A stretch of DNA of 64,000 bases from Brachycybe producta (taxonomy: Eukaryota; Arthropoda; Diplopoda; Playtdesmida; Andrognathidae), in contig JAUPFP010000016.1 of the NCBI GenBank assembly GCA_036925085.1, positions 4,654,903-4,718,902 of the forward strand. The letters are read 5' to 3'. Below are positions 18,535-35,782 of this stretch, in pieces; the first letter of the stretch is position 1, and each line of letters opens with the position of its first letter. The translations under genes were made by a program, and so were the position numbers. Below the pieces are notes generated by a model that made no database searches, had not been told where the DNA came from, and saw nothing but the letters and a program-made list of their open reading frames with translations.

Positions 18535-20819
18535 CACCAGTTTGCATCTGTATTATCTGAGAATATTCGTGCTCCTCTGCTCCACTATTTACTCCAAATT
18601 ACATTCAAAGGGTTCATTTGTGTTATGACTTTTTATTTAGATTTTTCTTTTTTAGAACTTACAGTATTCAGCTTTTTTGTAAAAAAAAAACTTAGACGAA
18701 AGCGAAAGTTTGTTAGAAACTCGAAGAGTAAAGTGGCGAATTATATAAGCGTAATAAATGAGAGATAAAAGGTATTGCAAAAAAATGAAGATAAGTCATT
18801 TTTTGAAAGTCGGTTTGCAAGAAATCCACATTAATACGTGATTTCTAGTTAAATTTGAAAAATGACTATGTAAGCAGCCAAGAGTGTCAATGGCAGAGAA
18901 AACAAAAAGACCAACATGCAAAATGCATTGTCAAAAACGGAAGATTTAAAGTAAATAGCAATTGCAGTGCGTTCTGGTGCAACTGGAATAATTGCATTGT
19001 AAGAAAATTAAATGCGAACACACTGATTTTCTTTACAGGAAGGTGATCTGATAGCCAGTGTATTTTGCACTAAATTGTAATTGCCAGTGTGATAATTATC
19101 TTTATTGTAATTACTTTATTTTTCTAGTTTCTAACACACTTTTAATTTTTTCTTTAAAATTTTTATTAAAAAAAACCTCAAGCTGGCAATGATAAGAGTG
19201 AGTCTTGTTGCATGTAAACATGCTAAGAATATTTTCATTTTAGTATTTTTAAATTTGAAATTGATTGAAATTTGAAAATTAGAAGAAATATGGCGCGTTT
19301 TAGTCTTAATGTAACTCCTAGCTTGTTCTTTACTCTTCTAGTTTCTAACTCACGTTTGAGTTTCTTGCTTTTAAGTTGAATAATGTTTTTCTTTTAGTAG
19401 ACTGTCCACCAGACTAAAACGTGACCAATAAGTCCTTTTTAAAGGCTGCAATTTTAACCCATGTTAGTATAGTATTGTAGGAGGGAGTATTCTACAACTA
19501 AATATCTGTGATGGCAATTTTAAGTTGTGTCAAATAAATTTGAAATTCAGATCGATGGCTCTTTACTTAGGAGATAATAATACATGTATATATGTGTTAT
19601 GTTATTCTTTAAAGAGTAGGAAGAGCTGTGTGTGTGTGTTATTTTACTCCACCATAAGCTTATTGTAATATATTTTGGATATGTGTTCGATTTTGTTTAG
19701 CTTTTACTATCAGAAGAAGAAGAAGAAGAAGAAGAATAAGAAAAAAAAAATGAAAGAATGGAAGAAAAAAATCCTCATCATTAAAATAGGAGCAAAGAAA
19801 AAATGTTTTTAGATGGGATTGAGGTTTTTTTTGTTCTTTTTCGTCTTCGTTTTCTGGGGATATTGATAGAGAGAGGGTAGAAGAGGGGAAAAAAGGGGAG
19901 ATCTCAATTGGATAGATCTACTTTGGATACTGATGTTACCTAGGGAATTGTTGTCATAGCAACAATTGGGTCTATAACATCGTTTTTGGTCGTCTTTGAA
20001 GACTTTTCAAACATATATACCAACAAAAAAAAATCTTGGCTTATTTCTCTAAAACGTTCTTTAATGAGGTAGTAAACAACTTCTGTTTGAACTATGTGAA
20101 AAATATTGTCTTATTATTTTTATGGAAAGGTGTGGTGGGGGGTGTGGAAAAGGTTACAATGAACAAAATGTTGTTTTTGTACTGAAATATCGTTTTTGGT
20201 TGCATTCATGGGTTTTGTTGTGAAATGCAAGAGATCCATAAACTAAGGTGTAGGGCCTAAATAACCATGTCGGAAACTCACATGCTGCAATTGATTTGGC
20301 ATTTTATGCAATGTTTTTGACAGGTGAAAACCACTTTTGTTAAGATTTATACTTAAATAGTTGCAAGAAGTGACCAAAAACTGCATGCTGTTTGAGGGCC
20401 CTTTCCAAATTTGTATTTTAGTATTTATTGTAGCTTTGCATTTTTAAGAAACAAAGCTTATACATGTGTCGATTCAAAATGGCTGGATGGATTATGCAAA
20501 TGAGAAGCTAGTGTTCTTGAAATTGTAATTATGCACACGTTTAGAGTAGTTAGCAAAAATAAGCAAATGCAAATACAAATGGCACTCTGGTGGCTCACTA
20601 ACAAGAACGATCGAGTTAGGTGGTGCTCTTGTCTTATTTCAATAAGCCAGCCAGTTAACTTGAGATGACATGATTACAGATGGAGTGTGCAAACTCTTTA
20701 GTAATTTTTTTATAGATTAGTTTTTTAAAATTTTTTTATATATTTATAGATTATAGATTTCTAAAGCTTTTATATTATAAACAGATTTTTAAATTAGTCT
20801 TTTATATTAAATTTTTTTA
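18535..20819. other. Non-coding repeat-rich DNA
   Basis: AT-rich with short (AGA)n near 19710, a G-rich purine stretch near 19870 and scattered halves of the AAACTAGAA foldback motif (for example 19327). A 63-codon open stretch at 18855-19046 is not convincing as a gene. Confidence 0.4.
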
Positions 20820-20837
20820 AATGACAGTTTTTTTAAA

Positions 20838-21425
20838 ATTACCGATTTTTACATTGCAGATTTTTAAATTGCAGATTATTAAATCGCAGATTTTTAAATT
20901 GCAGATTATTAAATTGTAGATTTTTAAATTACAGATTTTTAAATTGCAGATTTTTAAATTGCAGATTTTTAAATCGCAGATTTTTAAATCGCAGATTTTT
21001 AAATTGCAGATTATTAAATTGCAGATTATTAAATTGTAGATTTTTAAATGACAGATTTTTAAATTGCAGATTTTTAAATTGCAGATTTGTAAATCGCAGA
21101 TTTTTAAATCGCAGATTTGTAAATCGCAGATTTTTAAATTGCAGATTATTAAATTGTAGATTTTTAAATGACAGATTTTTAAATTGCAGATTTTTAAATT
21201 GCAGATTTTTAAATTGCAGATTTTTAAATTGCAGATTTTTAAATTGCAGATTTTTAAATTGCAGATTTTCTAAATTGCAGATGTTCTAAATTGCAGATGT
21301 TCTAAATTGCAGATTTTTAAATGACAGATTTTTTTAAATAGCAGATTTTTAAAATGCAGATTTTTAAAATACAGATTTTTAAATTGCAGATTTTAAATAT
21401 CAGATTTAAAATTTAAAATTATAGA
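20838..21425. repeat. 15-bp minisatellite with 120-bp higher-order period
   Basis: Tandem units of consensus AAATTGCAGATTTTT, about 38 copies, with variants AAATCGCAG, AAATTGTAG and AAATGACAG. The variant string GCAGATTATTAAATTGTAGA recurs at 20900, 21020 and 21140, exactly 120 bp (8 units) apart, showing that blocks of eight were amplified. Degenerate units extend to about 20700 and 21450. Confidence 0.92.
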
Positions 21426-21832
21426 TTTTTAAATAACATATTTTTAAAAAAATGTCTTAACTCGCATTTTTATTTTTAATAAAAGTTATTCTTGTTTGTG
21501 TCTTAGATGCCCACATTATATCAATTTACTGTCATTTGTTCACTTTTTTTTTCTAAATAAAAACATTTGGTTTTATTTCTTCTATTCTTTAGTATGTTGT
21601 CTTACAACTTCCGCTGTTTTCTTGAAGTTGTTGTCTTTTTGTGTATGTCTTTGTGTATATGTGTTTTCTACAGTAAGTTCACCTTATAGATGTTTATAGA
21701 TTCAGTACACAGCTTGCAGCTGTAACTTGGTAAAAACTCATTTTGCAATGTCTTCTTCTTGTCCTTTTCTTTTCTCTACATTGTAGTTTACAACTGCAAA
21801 CAATTTTTTTTTTGGCTTTTCTTCCCTTCTAG

Positions 21833-21888
21833 TCTTACAAGATCTACAAATTACCCTAAAGAAGTCTCAGATACTCTTGTGTACGCTC
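21833..21888 (+). CDS. Candidate short internal exon, unrecognised
   Basis: A strong acceptor (GGCTTTTCTTCCCTTCTAG) and a strong donor (C|GTATGT) bound 56 nt. Two frames are open: one reads LTRSTNYPKEVSDTLVYA, the other LQDLQITLKKSQILLCTL. I do not recognise either. Splice-site quality is the main evidence. Confidence 0.25.
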
Positions 21889-22097
21889 GTATGTGTGCCT
21901 ATATTTTGCGATGTTATTTTTTTTTTATTTGTAAATGAATCGATAATTTCGAAAAGACAACAACAACAAATATCAGCATGTGTGCAGTTTGCAAACAGTA
22001 GTTTCAGGGATATATTTAAAAAAATTTGAAAATACTTTCTATTTATATCATTGTTTATCTGAAAATAAATGTTTGTTGCCGTGGTAGGTAGGTAGGC

Positions 22098-22458
22098 CGG
22101 GACCGGCCGGCTTGTCCATTAGGTGGTAGCCTTGGGCGCAAAAATCCCAGGGGCGCATTTTAAAAAAAATATAATTTTTCTCTGTTTAATTTAAACAGAA
22201 ACATAGAAATTAAACGATTACTTATTTTAATTCTCACTTAAAAGTGATTAGACCAATAATAAGTATAATTAATTTACCTTAAGGACTATTTTTCTTTTTT
22301 TTTTTTTTTTTTTTGCACGGCATTTTTGTTCCCTATTATTTTTATTTTGCGTCGCGCTGGGGCTTACAATGAATAGACAGATGAATGGTACAGAATACAA
22401 CTGGGGCGCAGATTTTAGCCATCGCCTAGGGTGCATGAAACCTTTGAGCTGGTCCTGG
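22098..22458. mobile_element. hAT-like non-autonomous element
   Basis: Inverted ends GGGACCGGCCGGCTTG (left) and GAGCTGGTCCTGG (right). Sub-terminal GGGCGCA/TGCGCC-type boxes and CTAGG repeats (TAGCCTTGGGCGC against GGGGCGC and CGCCTAGGGTGC) are typical of hAT-derived MITEs. It is GC-richer at its ends than the host. No target-site duplication was matched. Confidence 0.5.
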
Positions 22459-23204
22459 GTAACAGCGTTGTAGGAGGTTGTCTGCTACTAAAAGGTTAGC
22501 ATTTTTTTAGCATTATTTAATCAAAAATAAAAATAAGATATTTTTTGAACAGATTAGGTGAGACTAGAAAGCGTTTTTAAAAACTAAAGTGTATTAAAAT
22601 TCATTAGGGTATAATTTTATCTAGATACGGCTCATATCTTAAAGTTCTGTCATTCAAACTGACATACAAGGTTTATTTTGAAAGATCTCAACATGGGAAT
22701 ACCATCAGTGATTAACCTACCATTCTAGTTTCTAAAGCACATTCAAGTTTCTCGTTTTGTATCTGAAAGACAGAATAATCAAGAGTTCGAGTGGCGTTTG
22801 CACCTTAAACCTAACTTAAATTTCTAGCTTTTGCAAATTTTAAGAAAATGCTGTTTTTATAATTATGTAATATGAATTTATATTGAACCTTTTTATTCCA
22901 ATTATAAAGAAGATTATGAAAGGATTTACTTAATGTTTACGTTGATGGTTTTGTGACTACAAAAAATATAAATACAATGTTTTTTTTACATACTTCTAAA
23001 TTGAAAAATCAGCCGTTCTCTTAAATTACCAGTGGCAAGGCCTATTATTTAGTTAAAATATTATATAGTTTGTCATTTTAGGCATTTTGTACCTTGACTA
23101 CAATGCTGTTTACTATGAAGATTTATTTCCGAATTGTTGATTTTGTAAATTCACTAGTGACTTTGCAAAATGACGTAAATGTTGTATTCGAAAATTGCCT
23201 CTTA

Positions 23205-23360
23205 GGCTCTTGACACAGACCATTTTTGGTGATCGATTTCAATTGCTATGGTTGCAAAGTATTGCTATGGAAAGAAGCCGGACATTGGTACACAATAGAC
23301 AACTGGACTTCATTTTGTAGTCGAAATCGTCTACCAAGAATGGTCTGTGTGCCAAGGGCC
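23205..23360. mobile_element. MITE, GGTGGTCGATTTCGACTGC family, copy 1
   Basis: Ends GGCTCTTGACACAGACCATT and GGTCTGTGTGCCAAGGGCC are inverted and flanked by TA on both sides (23203-23204, 23361-23362), fitting a Tc1/mariner-type TA duplication. Related copies are at 29283-29483, 37207-37412, 47824-47995 and 58046-58285. Shared interior words are GGTTGCAA and TCTATGGAA. Confidence 0.75.
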
Positions 23361-24289
23361 TAAAAATTTGAACATTTTTTGAAACTTTTAAGGCTTAGAA
23401 AAGGGTTCTGACATGGAGATATCGTATTCAGGAGTACTCAATAATAAAAAATGGTTTTTCTGTGTTGAGACCCTGTTTTTGAGGGTTCGAGCTGAAGTTC
23501 AAATGCTATTTTTTTCTTCTTCTTGAATTCGTGCCCTAAAATTTGTGAAGAAGAAGAGACTTTGAAACCCCTATCTGTAAAGAAACAACTATAAATATAA
23601 ATGATTTGCATTTTTGTCAAGACACAAAATTACAAGTCCAAATGAAGGAAAATATCTTTAAAAGAGTTTACGTAAGATTAGAAATGCTTAAGTTTGTTTT
23701 TGTGTGTGTGTGTGTGTATATATGTGAAGATGCTGTTTTCATTTTGTAAAGGAAAGTTAAGTACAGTGGGCTCAGAATGAAAGATGTTTGCAAACATGAG
23801 TATCAATCTTGATAACAGACGTTGATAAGACATCGAAATTGCTTCTAAAATGGAAGGGAGGAGGGAGAGAGAGAGAGAGAGAGAGGCTAGATAGAGAGAG
23901 ACTTAGTGATGGAATGTGTAATTTAGAAGCCACTCCTTTTGATATTTATTTTTATTTGCCTTTGTGGTGTGTAATGGTGTAGAATTGTTCACGGATGACT
24001 TCCACTTATTCTTACATAAATTTCATATTGAAATGAAGAGAAAATACAACAAAGGAAGAAAAAAAAAAAGTAATTTGAATTATAAGGTCAACATTTTAAA
24101 GAAAAATAACATACATTTTTCAAAGTTTTCTTATAAATATGAAAATAATTACGCTTTAATTTTGAATTAAAAGAACTAATTAAGGTAATAAAAGACTCTA
24201 AAAAAACCTTAGTTAATTGAAAGTTAACTATAAAATATTACTTAATAATTATAATAATGTTATGTATAAATAAATATGTTCTAGTGCAG

Positions 24290-24597
24290 CCTTATATCTT
24301 GTACACACATGAGTTAAATGAATTCAAATTTAATGTGTTTAGGTGAATTATACGGAATCCGGTTAAGGACTTGAACCAAATAAAAATTGACTTTATTATT
24401 AATATTTAAAATTGAAATACTAAATCAATATTTTGTCAATAGTTTATCTATTATATTTAAGTATTAACTCAATATTTTCAGATTATTAACTGAATAAATT
24501 GAATTCGACATATTGTTTGTTTGTCCTTCACAGGGCTTTGTAGAACACGTTTATTATTTAAATGCATTTAAATTATCAAGTGTGTACTAGGTATTAG
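24290..24597 (+). mobile_element. MITE, TACACACATGA family, copy 2
   Basis: The left end CCTTATATCTTGTACACACA and right end GTGTGTACTAGGTATTAG are imperfect inverted repeats of about 45 bp. The interior is collinear with 2164-2485 with small indels. The 15-bp-stem palindrome at 24601 abuts its right end. Confidence 0.82.
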
Positions 24598-24600
24598 TGC

Positions 24601-24639
24601 AGGCAATCACTGCTAGCTAAGAGTTAGCAGTGATTGCCT
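24601..24639. repeat. Perfect 15-bp-stem palindrome, AGGCAATCACTGC type
   Basis: AGGCAATCACTGCTA (24601-24615) pairs with TAGCAGTGATTGCCT (24625-24639); inner bases extend the stem to 18 bp with a wobble. Half-sites of the same sequence occur singly at 41789-41807 (GTAGGCAATCACTGCTAGC) and 52937-52953 (GCAGTGATTGCCTACTT). Confidence 0.85.
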
Positions 24640-25369
24640 ACTTTCAGGGTTCTCTTATTGATAAAAGGAATGCCAGGAACATCTTATCTTTTGAGTGTAT
24701 TGAACAGTTGGTGCTCTGGTTTCTAATAGATTTGGAGGTCAATTTTATTGAAGTTGTTTTTTTATTAAGTTTTAAATCTCTAGACCTGAACAATAAATTT
24801 CTTTCTCCACCTTAAGTTTAATTCTTTCGTCAATGACCTAAAAGAATGTATTTTGGAAGAAGAAAAAAAAAACATTTTCAACTATCAATAGCCACTGACC
24901 CTATTATTATCATTTTTTAATTTGTAAGTTATCCAATTTAAGAGCTGAGAAATACCGTAGAGAAAACAAAAGTCAATGAATCCGGAAAAAGGATATAGGC
25001 CTATTGGTCAGGTCACTATATTATATATATATCTACTATATTATATATATCTATATACATATAGAGAGAGAGAACTATGCAAAAATGTGCATAGAAACCT
25101 CTATGAATGTGTGTACATTGTGCAGATCTATCTATATATAAACCGTTGCTTCAAATGTGGGTGGGGTTGCACCGTTATCAAATTAGCATATGCAAATCTT
25201 TATTATTATGCAGATGTATTCTACTAGAAGAGAGTTACTTTTTTGATAAGGAGAGAGAAAATGAATCTTGTCTATATACAAATGTTCTTTTTCACCCTCT
25301 ACCCTCTTCTTGTTCTTTCATTTTCTATTGAAGTTTCTCTCTTGATTTTCGTTGGTGGCACTTCGGCCC

Positions 25370-25555
25370 AAATTCAAGAAGGAAACATAGCACTTGACTC
25401 CTCTGAACCAGGGTTTCATAAGAGAAAACCACTTTTGTTTTATTGAGAATCTTTTGACATGGTTTTTTTTTATATTTCTATGTTCTAATTCTGCTCAGAG
25501 GATTTAAGTTGAATTTTAAATGCCAATTTTTCTTGTTGAATTTGAGCCTAGGTTG
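25370..25555. mobile_element. Foldback MITE, CTGCTCAGAGGGTT family
   Basis: The left arm is AAATTCAAGAAGGAAACATA, GCACTTGACTCCTCTGAACC. The right arm is ATTCTGCTCAGAGGATTTAA to TTCTTGTTGAATTTGAGCC. It has the same organisation as 15855-16085. Confidence 0.65.
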
Positions 25556-26525
25556 CAGTTAGTTGGGTGTTGGATTTATAATGGGTGGATATTAAGAGGC
25601 AGTTTGATGGGTGAGAATTAACCAAAAGACAGATCTGAAATTCAAAATAATCTTCTACTGATTGGGGAGAGAAGAATATTTGGAGTCAGGAAAAGTTTGG
25701 TGGGCCAAAATGTCTTTTGGGAACATGCAGATTTTGGTGTTTTTATGTGGGTGGATGCGGATGAATGGATTGAAGCTTGATTTTGGCAGTGATTGATTGT
25801 ATTGGATATCAACAACATTATAATAAATAGAAAAGAGAGAAGAAAGAAGAAAAAAAAACTCGGGCAATAAATAGATAGCCGAATGAATATATTTATAAGA
25901 TTTGAATTCGTGATTTCTGCTTAGTAATTCTAGTTTTTATTTTCAACACCTGTCACAATGAATAAGCTAAAAATTCTTTTGAATTCAGGGGAAAGAAAAA
26001 GCGTAGGGTTTCAGAATAGGATAAAAAAAGTTCAAATGTTATTTAATAAACAAAAGCATTTTTTTTTCTCTTTTGAAATCCTTTATTGAATTTTTAAGGT
26101 TGAAGTTGAAAGTGCTAAGCTTAATTTGAGCTTAAAGCTATGATTGCATTGGTAACATTTACGGCAAGGCTTTGCTAGGGTTGTCGTGTTTTCTTGTACA
26201 TTTGGCTTTGCATGATATTATGCAAGATTTACTGCAACATTTGACCCATTTTTTGCAGTAAATCTTTCATGAAAAAAAGCCAGTGTGATTGCCGCTTAAT
26301 AAACCTTATGCGCCTGTGTCATTTCAATTCTAGGTTTAATCGTGCTTATATAAATTTTCGTTTTTTTATGTTTATCTTATTTATTATTTATGAATCTGAG
26401 TTTCTGTTCATGTGTTCTTTCTCATTGTGTTTTTATCTTTTGTGTTCATGTGATTATGAGTGTTTTTGACTTTGTATGGGCCACCATGGAAAATTCTGCA
26501 CAATTAATTACTCTAAATTTTTCAG
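25556..26525. other. Non-coding AT-rich DNA
   Basis: Contains a further half of the CTGCTCAGAGGGTT foldback family near 26080 and a (GTTTTTAT)-like T-rich stretch. No gene seen. Confidence 0.4.
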
Positions 26526-26687
26526 GCAGAATTGACAGTTGTTAGAGCGCTGCAGCGACACAGTTTGTTGCCGCAAATAGTGCTATATGGCTTCATGTTC
26601 TCATATGTCTTCAAGGACTCCAAATCAGCTTTGCAAGCGATTGCTAAAGAAAGTATTTCTAAAGGCGCTGCTGCAGCCTGCATATGA
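26526..26687 (+). CDS. Candidate coding exon, unrecognised
   Basis: After a plausible acceptor (CTAAATTTTTCAG) the frame runs 53 codons to TGA with protein-like composition: AELTVVRALQRHSLLPQ, a hydrophobic IVLYGFMFSYVF, then SALQAIAKESIS. Base composition is richer in G and C than the surroundings. No donor is obvious before the stop except GTATTT at about 26651. No family is recognised. It could equally be part of an old repeat. Confidence 0.25.
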   Translation, partial: AELTVVRALQRHSLLPQIVLYGFMFSYVFKDSKSALQAIAKESISKGAAAACI

Positions 26688-28636
26688 GGGAGGGTTAAGT
26701 CGAATTTGGGTCGAGATTTTGTCGAGTTTGGACCGATTATGGGTTGACTTTGGAACGAGTTTAGGTCGAGTTTGAATCGTTTGAAAGGATGACTTTTCCT
26801 ATTACTTATCAGGGGTTTTTAATTTCTATTTTATGTTATAAATCTAGTGTATGAAAAAGAAATTAAAAATAGTTTAAAAACTAGATTAGTAAATGAATAA
26901 CTTCAGAGAATTTTCATGTAATATCGTAGTTAGTACGAGCGTATATCAAAGCAATACAAGTCTATAGGATTTTTTTGAATTACAATTACAATCAGTACTC
27001 TGCTAGCAGCCAAATAGGCCTATGGCAGAGGGACATAAAAGTCCAGATGCAGCATTAAGCATTGTCAAGCACATATACGTGCACATATATAAAAACAAAA
27101 TGAATATACAATTGTCAATCCCACAAAACAAAATTATCCCCATTCACCACTTCTTCCTCAGGAAGAGAGTTCCATTGTCTTATAACTCTAAGAAAAAAAA
27201 ACAATAATATGAATCTGTCCTAGCGAAAATCTCCCTAATTTTCTTAAGAGTGCCCTCTTGTTTTAGTGTCAGATCATAATATAAGCAATTTCGGTGTCTG
27301 TATTTTGACTACAATAATTCTTATTGCACCTATTTTGCATTATTTATCATGCACAGTGAATGTTATCAATGTGTTTTTGTTAACTCTGTTTTTATATTGT
27401 ATTGTAGCTTTTCGTTTCTTTTTTGCTTTCTCATCACTATTTTTTTTGGTCATTTTTATATGCACCCTTCAAGTTTTTTTTTATTTTCTTGAATCTTGAA
27501 AAAAGTGGGGGAAGTGGATGAGTTCCGGTGATGATACAGCAGGAGTGGGTAGAAGAAGAAGAAAAAAAAGATTTTTCATGGAAAATACCTTTCGAAAGTC
27601 TATCTGTATTATTACACTTAGGTACAAATTCAAGGAGAAAACTTGGCATTTGAATTTTTGACTTTGACCCTTTGAGCACCTTTTCAGCGTGGAAAAACCT
27701 TGATCAAGGGTATTTGAATAAAACCGGGTTTTTTATGTTGGAATCCTGTTCAAAGGGTTTAAAATTTATGTGGTTAACTTTTTAACTTGAATTTGGACCA
27801 TGTGTATAAAAAAAAGAGAGAAAGGGAGAAAAACTCAGAATTAATTTCAAAAGATTTCAAATCTAGAGACCTGAATTTTCAATGAGTTTTGGGTTGGCTG
27901 TTTGTATTAAAAAGCTACAGACGGATATGAAAGGTGAAGTGGAGGGAGAAAATAAAAGGACTTGTATATAGAAATAGAGGGAAAGATGGAAATAGAGAGA
28001 GAAAGACAGGCGAATGAGAGAGAGCGAGAGGTGGGGTATTTTTTTAAGGAGAAATGCTTGTATAATATAATCTTGGAACAAGTTGCGCATTTTTAACTTT
28101 GTGCTGACTTTGGGAGAGAGTCAGAGAAAATCTATGGTTGGATTCATCTGAAGTGAAACACGTAGCATTTGAAATTACAGAAACCTGAATTTTCTGAGGA
28201 ATATAAATTTAGTTTGGACGCTGAGGAAAAATAAACGTTGAATATTTAACGTGAATAAGAAAAAAAAGCATCCTTTTTATGCATATTGCATAATGTTTAT
28301 GAAATGCAAAAATATCAGTAATGCTTTTTTGAATAAATCTAGAAAAGGGCTTTGTGTTTTCTTGTTTTGTGAAGATATGTCGCGAATTTAAGACAAACAG
28401 TTTGAGGATTTTCATATTAAAATGTAAATTTTTCAGAAGCAATTTTTTACGACGGTTTCTTTCAAAATAAACTTTATATTTATTTTAAAATTATTGAATG
28501 ATAATACTAAAAATTAAAATTTTGCACTTTCAAAGCCAATTTGGCAATTTATCATAGAGGGATTATTTTAATCTAGTTTTAAAAAGTTAGTTTTACTAAA
28601 ATTTGTAGTGTAGAAGGGTTTAGAAACTGGAAGAGT
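26688..28636. other. Non-coding repeat-rich DNA
   Basis: Begins with degenerate TCGAGTTTGG-type direct repeats (26697-26780). Holds a CTGCTCAGAGGGTT-family foldback copy at about 27622-27800 and GA-rich stretches near 27960-28030. No gene seen. Confidence 0.4.
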
Positions 28637-28644
28637 AAAGAGAT

Positions 28645-29263
28645 TAGTGTTGGGCGATCCGTATCGATTTTTCGGAGTATCGATGTTTTTCTTCCGATTT
28701 TTTCGATTTTTGTATCGATTTTCGTTTTCCCGATTTTTCTATGGATCGATTTATTTTGGTCAAAATCGATTCTTTCGATCCAATGAAAAAATGAATGAAT
28801 GAATGAATGAATGAATAGGCCAATAGGTGAATAGGGCCGGATAGGGCCGATAGATCATAGCGCTATGAAGTATTTGCCAACTTTAGCTACCTCTGTGCAA
28901 TCAGAAGCAATATAATGAATGTGAAACGAAATCGGCTTACGGGTAAACGACTTTCCAAGCTATTATTTTTAAGCTCGTTGGGAAAAAAAATTTGGTTCTA
29001 ATATTGAGATCGCACGGATTAAAATGAAATGAAATTCAATGTTAAATTATATGCATTTTCAATACTTTTCACTGTTTTCAGTACATGTGCTAAAATGTTA
29101 GCAAAGATTTAGGTTTTTTGGTAACTATAGTTAGTATACTTAAATATAAAAATCGATCCAAAAAATCGATTTTTAGTACCGATTTTTGGATCGGATCGGA
29201 TCGGTGCTTTGTGGATCGGATCGGATCGAAGAATCGATTTTTGCTGTGGATTGCCCATCACTA
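28645..29263. mobile_element. hAT-type MITE rich in ATCGAT/GGATCGG boxes
   Basis: A 619-bp element with ends TAGTGTTGGGCGATCC and GGATTGCCCATCACTA, flanked by AAAGAGAT (28637-28644) and AAAGAGAG (29264-29271), an 8-bp target-site duplication with one change. The TAGTGNTGGGC terminus and 8-bp duplication are hAT hallmarks. Arrays of TCGATTTTT and GGATCGGATC fill the ends; (AATG)n lies at about 28786-28816. There is no transposase. Confidence 0.85.
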
Positions 29264-29282
29264 AAAGAGAGAAACTGAGTCC

Positions 29283-29483
29283 TTTTGGCACACAAACCAA
29301 TTTTGGTGGTCGATTTCGACTGGAAAAGGAAGTTGCAGGTGGTTGGGATGCGGTTGCAACGTGGTTGCAATGTGTTTGCAATGCATCTTTTATAGAGAGA
29401 TTCGAAGTGATTGGTTTTGGCGACGACTGCACTTCATTTTGCAGTCGAAATCTTCCACCAAAAAGGTTTCTGTGTTCCAACTA
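29283..29483. mobile_element. MITE, GGTGGTCGATTTCGACTGC family, copy 2
   Basis: The left end has TTTTGGTGGTCGATTTCGAC; the right end has the complement CATTTTGCAGTCGAAATC. The interior repeats GGTTGCAA three times. Outer ends GGCACACAAACC and GGTTTCTGTGTTCC match the copy at 23205. Confidence 0.75.
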
Positions 29484-29709
29484 TTAAGAATAACTACTTG
29501 TTGATATTTTTAAAATAAAATATTTTCAGACTTTTAAAATCGAATATGGTCAAATGTTGTTTCTGAACAACTTGTAGTGAAATATAATAATTAGCTCAGC
29601 CACAATTGTTTTTTTTTTCTATCAAAAAAGACTAGTTAGTGTTGCATCCTTATCCTTATGTATGGAGACTTTTAGGCCACCCTGTATAACAATTTTTATT
29701 TAATTTCAG

Positions 29710-30043
29710 AAGAAACTGTACTTATTGATGAGGATTTTCAGATAGAAGAAAAACCCCTGAAAAAAATCCACATTTATTTTGAAGGAATTGATTGTAAACT
29801 AGAGCCCCTATGAGCCCTTGAGGCACAGAAATCGGGTAAAAGAACCCCAGAAACTTGTAGATTGAGTTTGTTGGGTGGAGGTGGAAGATTTAGGCTTGGG
29901 GGAGGGATATAAGAACGTCAATTGCATGATGGATGGTGACTCATCTCAAGACTTTTCTACATGTGTAGTTGTCCATTCTGCTTCTCATTACACGCCTAAA
30001 AATTGTCTTTTTCTCTAATAAACCTTGACTCAAACTCAATAAA
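29710..30043 (+). CDS. Candidate terminal exon with 3' UTR, unrecognised
   Basis: Acceptor TTTAATTTCAG, then 33 codons (ETVLIDEDFQIEEKPLKK, then IHIYFEGIDCKLEPL) to TGA at 29811-29813. About 200 bp further are two AATAAA signals (30017-30022 and 30038-30043). Together this looks like a last exon. It is short and I do not recognise the protein, so confidence is limited. If real, an upstream plus-strand gene ends here. Confidence 0.3.
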
Positions 30044-35437
<5,394 letters not shown>

Positions 35438-35782
35438 AGTACACACACCAGGTTTTCAACATCATTTCCAAATGGTTTCCAAATCGTTTCCAAACAATTT
35501 CCAAACAGTTTGTAAACAAAATTTGGTGTTTTTAGAAGAATGGAAAACAACAAAGTTTCACAAACAATGTAGTTCTGGACATGTTTGCAATGATGACATA
35601 TTCTGCACTTTTCTGTGTGTTTGCATGCATTTCCTTGGGCTTTTTTAGTCAAGCACTGCCTAAACTTCTTAATAGAACTGAAGAATGGACTGTAAATATT
35701 ACTTTCAAAACAGTTAGCAAACAATATGCAATTTTTTTGCGAACTTAACAAAGTTTGAAAACAAAAAGTTTCCTTGTGTGTA
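35438..35782. mobile_element. Possible MITE with 11-bp internal repeats
   Basis: Outer ends TACACACACCAGG and CCTTGTGTGTA are roughly inverted. Near the left end an 11-nt unit, TTTCCAAAYNR, is repeated about five times (35463-35517). A 145-codon open stretch on the minus strand overlaps it but is probably fortuitous. Confidence 0.35.

Noticed and set aside
24640..24815. Exon-like frame after ACTTTCAG (GSLIDKRNARNILSFEC)
   Set aside because: The apparent acceptor is part of a repeated transposon end (also at 41789 and 52937), and the frame decays into Phe/Leu-rich sequence; not supported enough to list.
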